DNA of 43,946 bases from Agrobacterium larrymoorei (GCF_013322225.1 NZ_JAAMFB010000008.1:1-43946), one strand, 5' to 3'. Shown: positions 25,026 to 34,649, numbered from the stretch's first letter. A program made the numbers and translations. Notes: a model not told the origin generated them from the sequence alone.

Positions 25026-25964
25026 TCATCCTTGAGGCGTGGACGCCTTTCGCGCGGCTTTTCGCGCCAATCCAAGCCGATGTTCGCGGAAGATAATGAA
25101 TATGCCAGCCGATATGACGATTGACGTCCCGATCAACATTGTGACTGTCGGCACGTCCCCGAACAAGATGTAAGAGACAACGATGCCGAACAGGATTGAG
25201 CTGTATTCAAACGGCGCAATCGTCGACACCTCTGCGTGGCGGTAGCTTTCGGTCAGCAAAATCTGGGCAATTCCCCCCGCAATACCGCAGGATACCAGAA
25301 GCGAGGTCTGCTTCCAGTCCAGCCATGCCCAGTCGAATGGCAGGCTGACAGCCGATATAAGACTGCCGGTCAGCGAAAAATACAAAACGATCGTCGCTGT
25401 TTTTTCCGTTACCACCAATTGACGCACCTGCACCATCGCAAGTCCACCAAGAACTGCGCCAACGAGCACCGCCAGAGCGCCGATACCCTCATCGGCAGCA
25501 AAACCACCTTGGCGTAGCAATGTAAGTTTGGGCCACAGGATAATGACGACACCTGTCATACCGACCAAAACGGCGGACCAGCGATAGACACGCACATTTT
25601 CACCCAAGAGAAGGGCGGCAAAAACGACTGCCATCAAAGGCGACGCATAGCCGATGGCAATGAACTCCGGCAGCGGCAACAACGTCAGCCCATAAAATCC
25701 GCAAATCATCGAAAGGATGCCAAGGAAGCCGCGCTTGAAATGTCCGGCAAGATTGTTGGTATGAAAAGCGCTTGGGAGGCTGCGCAGCCACAACAGGTAG
25801 ATGACAATCGGAACGATAGCGAATGTCGAACGAAAAAAGCTGATTTCTCCCGCTGGGATATTCGGCCCGGCTGCCTTGATGCAGGTCTGCATGATGAGAA
25901 AAAAAGCGACGGATAGCAGTTTGAAGCTAATGCCCCGAAAGGGATTACTGGCGGCGGCATTCAT
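25026..25964 (-). CDS. EamA/DMT-superfamily permease
   Basis: The 312-residue membrane protein has about ten hydrophobic helices in two EamA repeats. Landmarks are FRSTFAIVPIVIYLLWL, LPEFIAIGYASPLMAVVFAA and WSAVLVGMTGVVIILWP in the first half, and AQILLTESYRHAEVSTIAPF with SSILFGIVVSYILFGD in the second. Members of the drug/metabolite transporter superfamily export small molecules such as amino acids; the substrate here is not predictable. ATG 25964 is preferred over an upstream extension. It is divergently placed from the chemoreceptor, with an intergenic palindrome (26079-26094) that could be an operator for either gene. Confidence 0.88.
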   Translation of the reverse strand: MNAAASNPFRGISFKLLSVAFFLIMQTCIKAAGPNIPAGEISFFRSTFAIVPIVIYLLWLRSLPSAFHTNNLAGHFKRGFLGILSMICGFYGLTLLPLPEFIAIGYASPLMAVVFAALLLGENVRVYRWSAVLVGMTGVVIILWPKLTLLRQGGFAADEGIGALAVLVGAVLGGLAMVQVRQLVVTEKTATIVLYFSLTGSLISAVSLPFDWAWLDWKQTSLLVSCGIAGGIAQILLTESYRHAEVSTIAPFEYSSILFGIVVSYILFGDVPTVTMLIGTSIVISAGIFIIFREHRLGLARKAARKASTPQG

Positions 25965-26078
25965 ATGAAAAGCGACTTTCAACGAGCGGCAGGCGGCGTG
26001 CCTCACGGCACGAGATTTTCAGAAGCCCCACCTTAGCGCATCACCCCTCAAATCGGAATCGATTTTTTGGTGACATTG

Positions 26079-26094
26079 TTTGCATGAGTGCAAA
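26079..26094. promoter_or_regulatory. Palindromic operator candidate between EamA permease and chemoreceptor
   Basis: TTTGCATGAGTGCAAA is a perfect inverted repeat (TTTGCA / TGCAAA, spacer TGAG), extending imperfectly to 26075-26098. It is central in the divergent intergenic region. The arm size and spacing suit a dimeric helix-turn-helix regulator; which one is unknown. Confidence 0.4.
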
Positions 26095-26208
26095 GCATAT
26101 CTGTGCGCGAGGTCTGTTACTAATCACAACGTATAATTAAACCAATTTTAGTATGTACTCGTTAATCATAACATGAATGCTCTAACGTACCTCCGCAGGA
26201 TAGTATTA

Positions 26209-27600
26209 ATGTTTTTCAAGGCGCCCAAAGATAACTTGCAGCAGACCCTCGCGGACTTCATTTTTCGTAACTCCCCCGATGCCTATTGGGCCACCATGGA
26301 TAACAAGGTTGTCGCCTGCAACGACGCGATGGCGAAAATGATCGGTACCACGGTGGATAAGGTGATCGGTCTCAACCCGATCCGTTTTTCCGTCCCCCAC
26401 CAGCCCGGCGGCATTCCATCGGCAGAAGCGATTGTCCCGCATCGCGAAGTCTTGAAGCGCAACGGCGTGGTTCGTTTTGAATGGCGCGTCCAGACGCTGG
26501 ATGGACGTCAGTTTCCGGTTAATTCCACACTGATGCTGAGCGAAATCAACGGCCAGTCGACAACCATCTGCTTCTGGCAGGATATTTCGGAGACGGTGCG
26601 TCTGCGCGAGGAGCAGGAAAAGGCACAGGACGCCGAAAAAAGAGCTGCACTGGAACAGAAACAGGCGCTCGATTTGCTCGCAAATGGTCTGCGCAAACTG
26701 GCGCAAAGGGATTTGGGTATTCGCGTTGCGGAAACAGGCTCTTCCGTTTATCGCGCCATCTGCCAGGACTTCAACACGGCTGCCAAAGGCTTGGAGGGCG
26801 CGGTTTCCACCGTGACGTCCGGCATCAACTCCATCAGTGCCAATGCCGGGGAACTGTCCGACGCGGTCACGGATATGTCGGTTCGCATCGAGCGTCAGGC
26901 CGCCAATCTGGAGCAAACGGCGGCAGCGGTGACCGAGATCACCGAAACGGTTCACAACACCACAGCCAATGTTCAGCTGGCAACGCAGGCGACGAGATCG
27001 GCGCGCGCTGCTGCGGAAAACGGTGGAGCCATCGTTAGCGATGCGACTAATGCAATGTCCAGTATCGAAAGCTCGTCGCGTTCCATTTCGACAATCATGT
27101 CCGTCATCGATGAAATTGCTTTCCAGACCAACCTTCTGGCACTGAATGCTGGCGTGGAAGCCGCCCGTGCTGGCGAAAGCGGGAAAGGTTTTGCGGTGGT
27201 TGCGCAGGAAGTCCGCGCCTTGGCGCAACGGACCGCCGATGCGTCGCGCGAGGTTAAAGTTCTCGTGGAGCAGTCAGAAAAGGATGTCGGGAGAGGCGTT
27301 ACGCTGGTTCAGCAAACAGGCGAAGCTCTCCAGCATATCGTCGCCCACGTTCAGGACCTCGGCAAGCTGGTCGAGGAAATCTCCGTTTCCTCTTCAGAAC
27401 AGACGAATGCGCTTCGCGAAATCAGTGCCGCCGTCAACCAGATGGATCAGACCACGCAACAAAACGCAGCCATGATCGAGGAATCGACATCGGCAACGCG
27501 TGCATTGGCCAGCGAAGCCATGGATATTGCGCAACTGACGGGTACTTTCCGGCTTGGTGAAGAAGCCAGCTATAGACCCTCCGTCAGGGCCGCAGCCTGA
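26209..27600 (+). CDS. Soluble PAS-domain methyl-accepting chemotaxis protein
   Basis: The 463-residue receptor has an N-terminal PAS domain (about residues 10-120: [20 protein letters not shown], then [17 protein letters not shown]), a coiled linker, and the cytoplasmic signalling hairpin with the conserved tip [20 protein letters not shown] followed by [18 protein letters not shown]. There is no transmembrane segment, so it is a cytosolic chemoreceptor that would sense an internal signal, for example redox through PAS, and signal to CheA/CheW. The PAS carries no diagnostic cofactor residue I can identify. Start 26209 is chosen for GCAGGA eight bases upstream; an ATG at 26173 lacks a ribosome site. 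A strong terminator follows. Confidence 0.93.
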   Translation: MFFKAPKDNLQQTLADFIFRNSPDAYWATMDNKVVACNDAMAKMIGTTVDKVIGLNPIRFSVPHQPGGIPSAEAIVPHREVLKRNGVVRFEWRVQTLDGRQFPVNSTLMLSEINGQSTTICFWQDISETVRLREEQEKAQDAEKRAALEQKQALDLLANGLRKLAQRDLGIRVAETGSSVYRAICQDFNTAAKGLEGAVSTVTSGINSISANAGELSDAVTDMSVRIERQAANLEQTAAAVTEITETVHNTTANVQLATQATRSARAAAENGGAIVSDATNAMSSIESSSRSISTIMSVIDEIAFQTNLLALNAGVEAARAGESGKGFAVVAQEVRALAQRTADASREVKVLVEQSEKDVGRGVTLVQQTGEALQHIVAHVQDLGKLVEEISVSSSEQTNALREISAAVNQMDQTTQQNAAMIEESTSATRALASEAMDIAQLTGTFRLGEEASYRPSVRAAA

Positions 27601-27634
27601 ACCATATAGTACAACGATCATAGTTCGCCTGCCG

Positions 27635-27668
27635 GGCTCGAATATCTCACGATATTCGGGCCTGTTTT
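27635..27668 (+). terminator. Intrinsic terminator after the chemoreceptor gene
   Basis: GGCTCGAATATC (27635-27646) pairs with GATATTCGGGCC (27651-27662), a 12-bp stem with a TCAC loop, followed by TGTTTT. It is 34 bases after the stop. The rest of the gap to pepN (27669-27975) holds AT-rich promoter-like sequence but no gene I can support. Confidence 0.85.
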
Positions 27669-27975
27669 ACTACGGATATACCCGTCGCACTCCCCCCGCC
27701 CAATTCGAAAAGGAGGAATTCGCTAACCAAATGAACGTTTTGTCATAATATCATTTCGCAACCGCCGTAACTTCAGTAATCGTTCAACATTTAATGGAAT
27801 GATATGTTACTGCGAGACACATTCATTGCCTGCCATTGAACCGCGCGTCTAGCAAAACTACGCTGGACATCACGTCTTGCGATTTTCACATGAACGTGAC
27901 CCAAATTAATCGATTTCAGGTGACATGCGGCATGATACCTGAATTGTGGCAGACAAGGTTCATTCAGGAATAGTC

Positions 27976-30624
27976 ATGCGAACAGACACGGGCCAGATCG
28001 TTCACCTGGCGGATTACCGCCCTACCGATTTCGTTCTCGAACGGGTGGACCTCACCTTCGAACTCGATCCCCAGAACACCAAGGTCGAAGCGCGACTGAT
28101 CTTCCATCGCCGCCAAGGCGTGGATGCGTCGGCTCCTCTGGTGCTCGATGGTGACGAATTGACGCTCTCCAGTGTGCTTCTGGACCAGATCGAATTACCT
28201 GTCGCGCAATATGATGCGACACCGGATAGTCTGACGATCCGCGATCTCCCTGCTGAAACGCCATTCGAGATCTGTGTCACCAATTACATCAATCCGGAAA
28301 CCAACACGCAGTTGATGGGCCTTTACCGCACCAACGGCGTCTATTGCACCCAGTGCGAGGCAGAAGGTTTCCGCCGCATCACCTATTTCCCGGATCGCCC
28401 GGATGTGCTGGCGCCTTACACCATCACCATCATTGCCGCCAAGGAAGGCAACACCTTCCTTCTGTCCAACGGCAACTTCCTCGGTGGCGGCAACTACGAC
28501 GAAGGCCGTCATTTTGCCGCATGGTTCGATCCGCATCCCAAGCCGAGCTATCTCTTTGCGCTGGTTGCTGGTGATCTGGGCATCGTTGAAGACACATTCA
28601 CCACCATGTCGGGTCGTGACGTCGCGCTGAAGATATACGTCGAACATGGCAAGGAGCCGCGCGCGGCCTATGCCATGGACGCCTTGAAACGCTCCATGAA
28701 ATGGGACGAAGAGCGCTTCGGCCGTGAATACGATCTCGATATCTTCATGATCGTCGCCGTGTCGGATTTCAACATGGGCGCGATGGAGAACAAGGGTCTT
28801 AACGTCTTCAACGACAAGTATGTTCTGGCCGACCCGGAAACCGCGACCGATGCCGATTACGCCAATATCGAACGCATCATCGCGCATGAATATTTCCACA
28901 ACTGGACCGGCAACCGCATCACCTGCCGCGACTGGTTCCAGCTGTGCCTGAAAGAAGGCCTGACGGTTTATCGCGATCAGGAATTCTCGTCCGACATGCG
29001 TTCGCGCCCGGTAAAGCGCATCGCCGATGTGCGTCATCTGAAGTCTGAACAGTTTCCAGAAGATGGTGGCCCGCTCGCGCACCCACCACGGCCGGATAAA
29101 TACCGCGAAATCAACAACTTCTATACGACGACAGTCTATGAGAAGGGTGCCGAAATCACCGGCATGATTGCAACGATCCTGGGGGAAGACGGCTTCCGCA
29201 AGGGCATGGACCTCTATTTCGAGCGTCACGACGGCGATGCTGCCACCGTCGAGGACTTCGTCAAGTGCTTCGAGGATGCTTCTGGCCGCGATCTCAGCCA
29301 GTTCTTCCGCTGGTATGTGCAGGCGGGTACGCCGCTCGTCAGCGCATCGACGGCCTATGACGCCGTGTCATCCACCTTCACCCTTACGCTGGAACAGACC
29401 GTTCCACCAACGCCGGGTCAGACCAAGAAAGAGCCGCTGCACATTCCGCTCTCCGCAGCGCTCATTCTGGACAACGGCCAGATTGCCGAACCTTCCAGCG
29501 TCGAAGGTGGAGATTATAACAACGGCATTCTGCATCTTAAAGAGCGCAGCCAGACCTTCACTTTCTCCGGCATCTCATCGCGGCCTTCCTTATCGTTGAA
29601 CCGCAGCTTCTCCGCTCCAATCAACCTGCATCTGGAACAGTCGGCAGAGGATCTGGTGCAGATTGCACGGCATGAAACCGACCTGTTTTCCCGCTGGCAG
29701 GCGCTGACAGCGCTTGCAATGCCAAATCTCGTCAAGGCAACCGAAGCCCTTCGCAATGGTGCTGAGGTTTCGGTCGATCAGGCCTTCGTCGCCGCACTCG
29801 TTGAGATCGCGGGCAACGATACGCTTGAGCCCGCATTCCGGGCGCAGGCGCTTGCCCTGCCGAGCGAGGGCGATGTGGCGCGTGAAATCGGCAGCGACAA
29901 CGATCCCGATGCCATCCACAAGGCCCGCACGGCCGTCATGCGCGCAATCGCGACGTCCGGTCTGGAAACCTTCAAGGCACTCTTCGCTGGCTTCGAAGAC
30001 AAAGGCGCTTACTCGCCTGACGCTGAAAGCGCCGGTCGCCGGTCGTTGCGCAACATCGCCATGAGCTACCTTTCCTACGCGGAAGAAACGCCGGAGCGGG
30101 CCGCCAAGGCCTTCGTCGACGCAAGCAACATGACCGATCTCGCTCATGCTCTCAGCGTTCTCACGCAGCGTTTCCCGCAGGCACCGGAAGCCACCCAGGC
30201 TCTCGCCACCTTTGAAGCCCGCTTTTCAGACAATGCACTGGTCATGGACAAGTGGTTCGCGCTTCAGGCTGCCATCCCGGGCGAGGGCGCGCTGGATCGC
30301 ATCAAATCGCTGATGGCCTCGAAGCACTTCAGCGCTACCAATCCGAATCGCGTGCGCTCGCTCATCGGCACCTTTGCATTCGGCAATCCGACCGGCTTTA
30401 ACCGTGAAGATGGTCAATCCTACGCGTTCCTGGCGGAACAGATTATCGGCATCGACAAGCGCAACCCGCAACTGGCGGCGCGCATTCTGACTTCCATGCG
30501 CTCCTGGCGCTCACTGGAGTCTGTCAGGGCCGATCACGCACGGGCGGCTCTTACAACCATAGAGCGATCCTCCGCGCTTTCGACGGACGTTCGGGATATC
30601 GTTGAACGCATGCTCAAAGCATGA
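27976..30624 (+). CDS. pepN: Aminopeptidase N (M1 family)
   Basis: The 882-residue zinc aminopeptidase has the substrate-binding GAMEN motif (G268-N272) and the zinc site HEYFHNW (H304, E305, H308) with the third ligand E327 in LKEGLTVYRD. Spacing matches E. coli PepN with an offset of seven. The N-terminal beta domain (DYRPTDFVLERVDLTFEL) and the long helical C-terminal domain are complete. It removes N-terminal residues from peptides in the cytoplasm. The ATG at 27976 has AGGAA six bases upstream; a GTG at 27946 is an alternative. It stands alone between a terminator-ended chemoreceptor and pleC. Confidence 0.95.
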   Translation: MRTDTGQIVHLADYRPTDFVLERVDLTFELDPQNTKVEARLIFHRRQGVDASAPLVLDGDELTLSSVLLDQIELPVAQYDATPDSLTIRDLPAETPFEICVTNYINPETNTQLMGLYRTNGVYCTQCEAEGFRRITYFPDRPDVLAPYTITIIAAKEGNTFLLSNGNFLGGGNYDEGRHFAAWFDPHPKPSYLFALVAGDLGIVEDTFTTMSGRDVALKIYVEHGKEPRAAYAMDALKRSMKWDEERFGREYDLDIFMIVAVSDFNMGAMENKGLNVFNDKYVLADPETATDADYANIERIIAHEYFHNWTGNRITCRDWFQLCLKEGLTVYRDQEFSSDMRSRPVKRIADVRHLKSEQFPEDGGPLAHPPRPDKYREINNFYTTTVYEKGAEITGMIATILGEDGFRKGMDLYFERHDGDAATVEDFVKCFEDASGRDLSQFFRWYVQAGTPLVSASTAYDAVSSTFTLTLEQTVPPTPGQTKKEPLHIPLSAALILDNGQIAEPSSVEGGDYNNGILHLKERSQTFTFSGISSRPSLSLNRSFSAPINLHLEQSAEDLVQIARHETDLFSRWQALTALAMPNLVKATEALRNGAEVSVDQAFVAALVEIAGNDTLEPAFRAQALALPSEGDVAREIGSDNDPDAIHKARTAVMRAIATSGLETFKALFAGFEDKGAYSPDAESAGRRSLRNIAMSYLSYAEETPERAAKAFVDASNMTDLAHALSVLTQRFPQAPEATQALATFEARFSDNALVMDKWFALQAAIPGEGALDRIKSLMASKHFSATNPNRVRSLIGTFAFGNPTGFNREDGQSYAFLAEQIIGIDKRNPQLAARILTSMRSWRSLESVRADHARAALTTIERSSALSTDVRDIVERMLKA

Positions 30625-30698
30625 CGTAACGGCAGTTCGGCGGCCTGGAAACGGGCTGCCGAAACCACTCGAAGAAAAGTTTGAGTCGGTTCAAAGGG

Positions 30699-30714
30699 TT
30701 AAAAATCTTTTAAC
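30699..30714 (+). promoter_or_regulatory. CtrA binding site upstream of pleC
   Basis: The sequence TTAA-AAATCTT-TTAAC is an exact match to the full CtrA consensus TTAA-N7-TTAAC. It lies 98 bases before the pleC start, in the 187-base gap after pepN. CtrA is the master cell-cycle regulator of alpha-proteobacteria, whose activity is controlled through PleC/DivJ-DivK. Binding is inferred from the motif. Confidence 0.7.
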
Positions 30715-30811
30715 TTCCAGCTCTGGACAAGCAGAATCGCCAATGATTCATTGTGTATAGATTCGAGCGGCGGCGCTTCGAATTTACACGAGGGATATCA
30801 AGGCGGGGACG

Positions 30812-33193
30812 ATGACAGACGTGCGGCGGGCGACTGCGGGCGATGAGCGCTCGTATGCCAAAATTTTTGATATTGCAGCGGTCAGTGCGAAGCTTGCCGG
30901 CAATCTCGCTGGCCTCGCCGCCGCCTTTTCCGGGCTGCGGCAATTGCCGAAGCTGGAGACGTTGTTAAAGCGTCTCATTCCTGTTCTGATCCTGTCATTT
31001 CTGGTTGTGGTTGCTGCTTCACGCATGCTGGGCATCACGTCAGAGTATGGGCGCATGGAAGAGGCCGCGCGCCAGACCACTGCGCTGTCGGCACTTGCCG
31101 CCAAGGCGGCTCTGGCGGGGGCTGAGAACCTCTTCACCACGCAGGATCGCGCTGCCGTCGAAAGCCGCCTTAGCGCATATTTCCCCGCAGGCAGCATCGA
31201 GCAGGATACGGTCATCCTCGTCGCGGGTATCAACGGACGCGTTTTCGGTGGTGTCGGCGCGCTTTCTGGCCGGTATGCCGGATCGTCCCTGACGACGCTG
31301 CTGCCTGAGATTGCCATCGTTCGCCGCTTTCCCGGCGCGCCCGGAACTGTTGAGACCGATATCAAAGGCATTGCGCATTATGCCACCATGATCCCGCTCG
31401 GAACTGAAGGCGGCATGGTCATCGCTGCCCGCTCGCTGGAGCCGGTGCGCAGCTTCTGGCGCAGCGAAGTGGCCATGAACGTTACGCTCTTTGCTGGAAT
31501 TTCCGCCATTCTGCTGGTCATTCTTTATGCCTATTACATGCAGGTGAAGCGGGCCCGCATGGCGGACGATGTTTTCGTAGAATCCAATCTGCGTGTCGAA
31601 ACCGCTCTCTCGCGTGGTCGCTGTGGTCTGTGGGACTTCGATCTGGCTAGCCGCCGAATGTTCTGGTCCACTTCGCTTTATGAAATTCTGGGTCTGCCGC
31701 CACGCACGGAGCCGCTGTCCTTCAGCGATGCTGCGCGGATGATGCATTCGGAAGACGGCAATCTCTATGAGTTGGCCCGTTCTGTCGGTTCTGGCGATCT
31801 GCGCCAGATCGACCAGATTTTCCGCATGCGCCATGTCCACGGCCATTACGTCTGGCTTCGCGCCCGCGCTCAGGTCATCCATACCTCAAGCGGCCCCCGC
31901 GTCATCGGCATTGCCATGGATGTGACTGAGCAGCATCGTCTGGCGCAGCGCTATGCCGAAGCCGACCAGCGCCTTGCGGACGCCATCGAATCCACCTCCG
32001 AAGCCTTCGTGCTGTGGGACAAGAACGACCGTCTGGTCATGTGCAATACGCACTTCCAGCAGGCCTACGGTCTTCCAGACAGCGCACTCGTTCCGGGCAC
32101 TGAGCGCGCCGTGGTCAACGCTGCCGCCACCCGCCCGATCGAAGAGCGACGCGTGGCCGATGCCGATCAGTCCGGTCTTTCGCGCACGACGGAAGTCCAG
32201 CTTGCCGATGAACGCTGGCTACAAATCACCGAACGCCGCACCCGCGATGGCGGTCTGGTTTCGGTCGGAACAGATATCACTCTTCTCAAGCGACATCAGG
32301 ATCGCCTGCGCGAATCTGAGCGCCGCCTGATGGCGACCATTGGTGATCTGTCCGCCTCCCGGCACAAGCTGGAGCGCCAAAAGACAGAGCTTTCCGACGC
32401 AAACGCCCTCTATCAAAAGGAAAAAGACCGCGCCGAAGCCGCGAACAAGGCGAAATCCGAATTCCTCGCCAATATGAGCCACGAGCTTCGCACGCCGCTT
32501 AACGCCATCCTTGGGTTCTCGGAAATCCTCGTGGCGGAAATGTTTGGGCAGCTCGGATCGCCGAAGTATAACGAATACGCCCGCGATATTCATGACAGCG
32601 GTCAACATCTGTTGAACGTCATCAATGACATTCTCGACATGTCGAAGATCGAGGCCGGTCACATGCGCATCAACCGTGAGAAGGTCGATCTCGCCCCGCT
32701 CATGGAAGAAACCTTGCGTTTGACAGCCATTCAGGCGGCACAGAAGAGCATCACGATCCAGCACCGTGTCTGTAAGGACATGCACATGACGGGCGATCGT
32801 CGCGCCATGAAGCAGATCATGCTCAACCTCTTGTCCAATGCGGTAAAATTTACCGATGAGGGCGGGCGCGTTGCATTGCGCACGCATGTTTATCAAGGTG
32901 GCCTGATGCTGACGATTGCCGACACCGGCATTGGTATTCCCTCAACCGCCATCAAAAAGATCGGCCAGCCTTTCGAGCAGGTCCAGAGCCAGTATGCCAG
33001 GAGCCAGGGTGGCTCCGGTCTAGGCCTCGCAATTTCCCGCTCGCTGGTCAGGCTGCATGGCGGCAAGATGAAGATACGCTCTCGCGAGGGCAAAGGCACC
33101 GTGGTGACCCTGCTTATTCCGCACATCGATGCCTTCCGCGATGCCCCGTATCTGGCATACGCCGCTCGCAGCAAGCTTGCGCTATTCCGCTAA
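30812..33193 (+). CDS. pleC: Cell-cycle sensor histidine kinase PleC
   Basis: The 793-residue kinase has TM1 at about 52-70 (LIPVLILSFLVVVAAS), a periplasmic region, TM2 at about 222-245, two PAS domains (CGLWDFDLASRRMFWSTSLY, with the following WLRARAQVI; and EAFVLWDKNDRLVMCN), a coiled segment, then DHp and ATPase domains. H557 in NMSHELRTPLNAI is the phospho-acceptor and phosphatase centre; NLLSNAVKFT, IADTGIGIP and GGSGLGLAISRSL are intact. Among PleC/DivJ/PdhS paralogs, the membrane topology, double PAS and the neighbourhood (degP, glnE, pepN) point to PleC, which dephosphorylates DivK and sets polar asymmetry. An exact CtrA box lies upstream. PdhS-type assignment cannot be fully excluded. 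Confidence 0.85.
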   Translation: MTDVRRATAGDERSYAKIFDIAAVSAKLAGNLAGLAAAFSGLRQLPKLETLLKRLIPVLILSFLVVVAASRMLGITSEYGRMEEAARQTTALSALAAKAALAGAENLFTTQDRAAVESRLSAYFPAGSIEQDTVILVAGINGRVFGGVGALSGRYAGSSLTTLLPEIAIVRRFPGAPGTVETDIKGIAHYATMIPLGTEGGMVIAARSLEPVRSFWRSEVAMNVTLFAGISAILLVILYAYYMQVKRARMADDVFVESNLRVETALSRGRCGLWDFDLASRRMFWSTSLYEILGLPPRTEPLSFSDAARMMHSEDGNLYELARSVGSGDLRQIDQIFRMRHVHGHYVWLRARAQVIHTSSGPRVIGIAMDVTEQHRLAQRYAEADQRLADAIESTSEAFVLWDKNDRLVMCNTHFQQAYGLPDSALVPGTERAVVNAAATRPIEERRVADADQSGLSRTTEVQLADERWLQITERRTRDGGLVSVGTDITLLKRHQDRLRESERRLMATIGDLSASRHKLERQKTELSDANALYQKEKDRAEAANKAKSEFLANMSHELRTPLNAILGFSEILVAEMFGQLGSPKYNEYARDIHDSGQHLLNVINDILDMSKIEAGHMRINREKVDLAPLMEETLRLTAIQAAQKSITIQHRVCKDMHMTGDRRAMKQIMLNLLSNAVKFTDEGGRVALRTHVYQGGLMLTIADTGIGIPSTAIKKIGQPFEQVQSQYARSQGGSGLGLAISRSLVRLHGGKMKIRSREGKGTVVTLLIPHIDAFRDAPYLAYAARSKLALFR

Positions 33194-33293
33194 ATTACCC
33201 AGATTTGCCGTTGCCAACACGGTTATGAGACAGAAGCGCTTGGAAAGCGCGGTGGCGGAGTGGGTGCGCACATTCATATGCTAGAAACGCAAA

Positions 33294-33318
33294 AGCGCCT
33301 TTCCATGGGAAAGGCGCT
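33294..33318 (-). terminator. Terminator of the small minus-strand gene
   Basis: AGCGCCTTTCC-CAT-GGAAAGGCGCT, read on the minus strand, is a perfect 11-bp stem with a three-base loop, followed by TTTTGCGTTTC. It lies 52 bases after the stop of the 62-residue gene. On the plus strand no T-run follows, so it is directional and not a clear pleC terminator. Confidence 0.7.
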
Positions 33319-33370
33319 GCAAAGCGTCAGCCTGTAGACGTGTCCGTGTCACCGGAAGGCCAACCCCTTA

Positions 33371-33559
33371 TCAGCGTTCACGGAAATCCGCGAAGACAGC
33401 CGATGGCCGGGTGGTGCGGACCTGCTGCGCGGAAGCGCGGGCGGTCAGCTGTTCGTTGGTTCCACCGAAACGGTGGTAGCCCTGGCTGGAGCGTGGGCCG
33501 AGGCCCGCCAGACGGAGCGTTTCAAAGCCGGAATGTACCGGACGGAAGCGAGTGGTCAT
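33371..33559 (-). CDS. Small Arg-rich protein with its own terminator
   Basis: This 62-residue ORF begins MTTRFRPVHSGFETLRLAGL and is rich in Arg, Thr and Gln with no lysine. No domain is recognised and there is no signal or membrane segment. Reality is supported by an AAGGA about ten bases upstream of the ATG and by the strong directional terminator at 33294-33318; there is no competing gene on the plus strand. It may be a small conserved rhizobial protein expressed alone. The function is unknown. Confidence 0.5.
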   Translation of the reverse strand: MTTRFRPVHSGFETLRLAGLGPRSSQGYHRFGGTNEQLTARASAQQVRTTRPSAVFADFRER

Positions 33560-33709
33560 TGCCTTGGTTCCTTAAACCTATTCCTCCCAAGACAGTCAGG
33601 CTTATTGCAGTGCGGCATGGATTCGGCAATCGGGGCAAATGCGCCGCTGTTATGCGTGATTTGCATGGCTATTTTCACAAATCATTTACAATGGTCAAAA
33701 AGGAAGCAT

Positions 33710-34606
33710 TCACATTTCGCGAAGGCGAGACTGAAATGCTAATAAATCCTGCCATGCCAATGACTTACTGGCCGGAGCATTCAAAAGTTCCTGCGGATGC
33801 AAGGTGGCTATCGCGGGTGCGACGCCAGCGCCAACTGCGACATCACGCCACTGTCCGCGAAGAGTATGAATAGTGCCGGAGCCGCCAAAGAAAAAACGCG
33901 CTGTAAAGTTGCCTAGAAGCAACAGTATTTTTGGTTCCGCCAATGCAATCTGCCGCTCGATGAAGGGGCGGCAAATCTCCATTTCGGGACCGGAAGGCGG
34001 CCGATTGCCCGGCGGCCGCCATGGCACGACGTTGGTAAGCAGCAGATTTGCGCGCTCGAGTCCGATGGCTGCCAACATGCGATCCAAGAGCAGGCCTGTC
34101 TTGCCGACGAAGGGCAAGCCTTCCCGGTCATCGTCCGCATCCGGCATGGGGCCGATGACCATAATGCCGGAGGAGGGATCGCCCTCTGCGAAGACGGTAT
34201 TACGGGCGCTGTTCTTGAGATTGCAGCCGTTGAAGCTTTCAAGCGCCGTTTTCAGCTCGACGAGCGAGCGTGCGCTCTCGGCAGCAAAGCGGGCCGAGGC
34301 GATGGCCTGATCATCCGGCAGTGCGACGTTGACCTGAGTAGAAGGCGGTGGCGGGGCGTTACGCGATGCGGTCGCGCTTGCGCGTGATTCGTTGCCTTGG
34401 TGGGAAGGGCGCTGTTGTGGCTGCCCCTGCTGCGGTTGCGCTTGTGGATCGGAGCTTCTCTGCGGAGCGCGGTTTTGACGGCTTGCGGCAAACTCCACGA
34501 AGCGATCCACCGGCTCGTCTTCCAGCAACCAGTCCACACCCGCATCCGCATGGAAATGCAGGAGCGCGGCCAGTTCTGCCGGAGAAAGGTCTTGAGCCGA
34601 AATCAT
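33710..34606 (-). CDS. Divergent uracil-DNA glycosylase-superfamily protein
   Basis: The 298-residue protein has a family-4/5-like UDG domain from about residue 115: VFAEGDPSSGIMVIG, DREGLPFVGKTGLLLDRML, LLTNVVPWRPPGNRPPS, and a C-terminal HP motif at H270. About 90 N-terminal residues are a Pro/Gln/Ser-rich linker after a short helical start. The usual first catalytic motif GEAPG is GPMPD here (residues 152-156), and only two cysteines (C128, C212) are present, so a full four-cysteine iron-sulfur site is missing. It may be a specialised or inactive glycosylase. It lies downstream of yegD on the same strand. Confidence 0.8.
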   Translation of the reverse strand: MISAQDLSPAELAALLHFHADAGVDWLLEDEPVDRFVEFAASRQNRAPQRSSDPQAQPQQGQPQQRPSHQGNESRASATASRNAPPPPSTQVNVALPDDQAIASARFAAESARSLVELKTALESFNGCNLKNSARNTVFAEGDPSSGIMVIGPMPDADDDREGLPFVGKTGLLLDRMLAAIGLERANLLLTNVVPWRPPGNRPPSGPEMEICRPFIERQIALAEPKILLLLGNFTARFFFGGSGTIHTLRGQWRDVAVGAGVAPAIATLHPQELLNAPASKSLAWQDLLAFQSRLREM

Positions 34607-34649
34607 GGGCGCAAGTTATCCGATGTTTTCGGCCCATGATACCCCAATG

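Noticed and set aside
33225..33290. tRNA-like stretch (GGTGGCGGAGTGGGTGCG) after pleC
   Set aside because: It resembles a D-arm by eye, but no cloverleaf with acceptor, anticodon and T-arm could be formed, and GTTCGA is absent.
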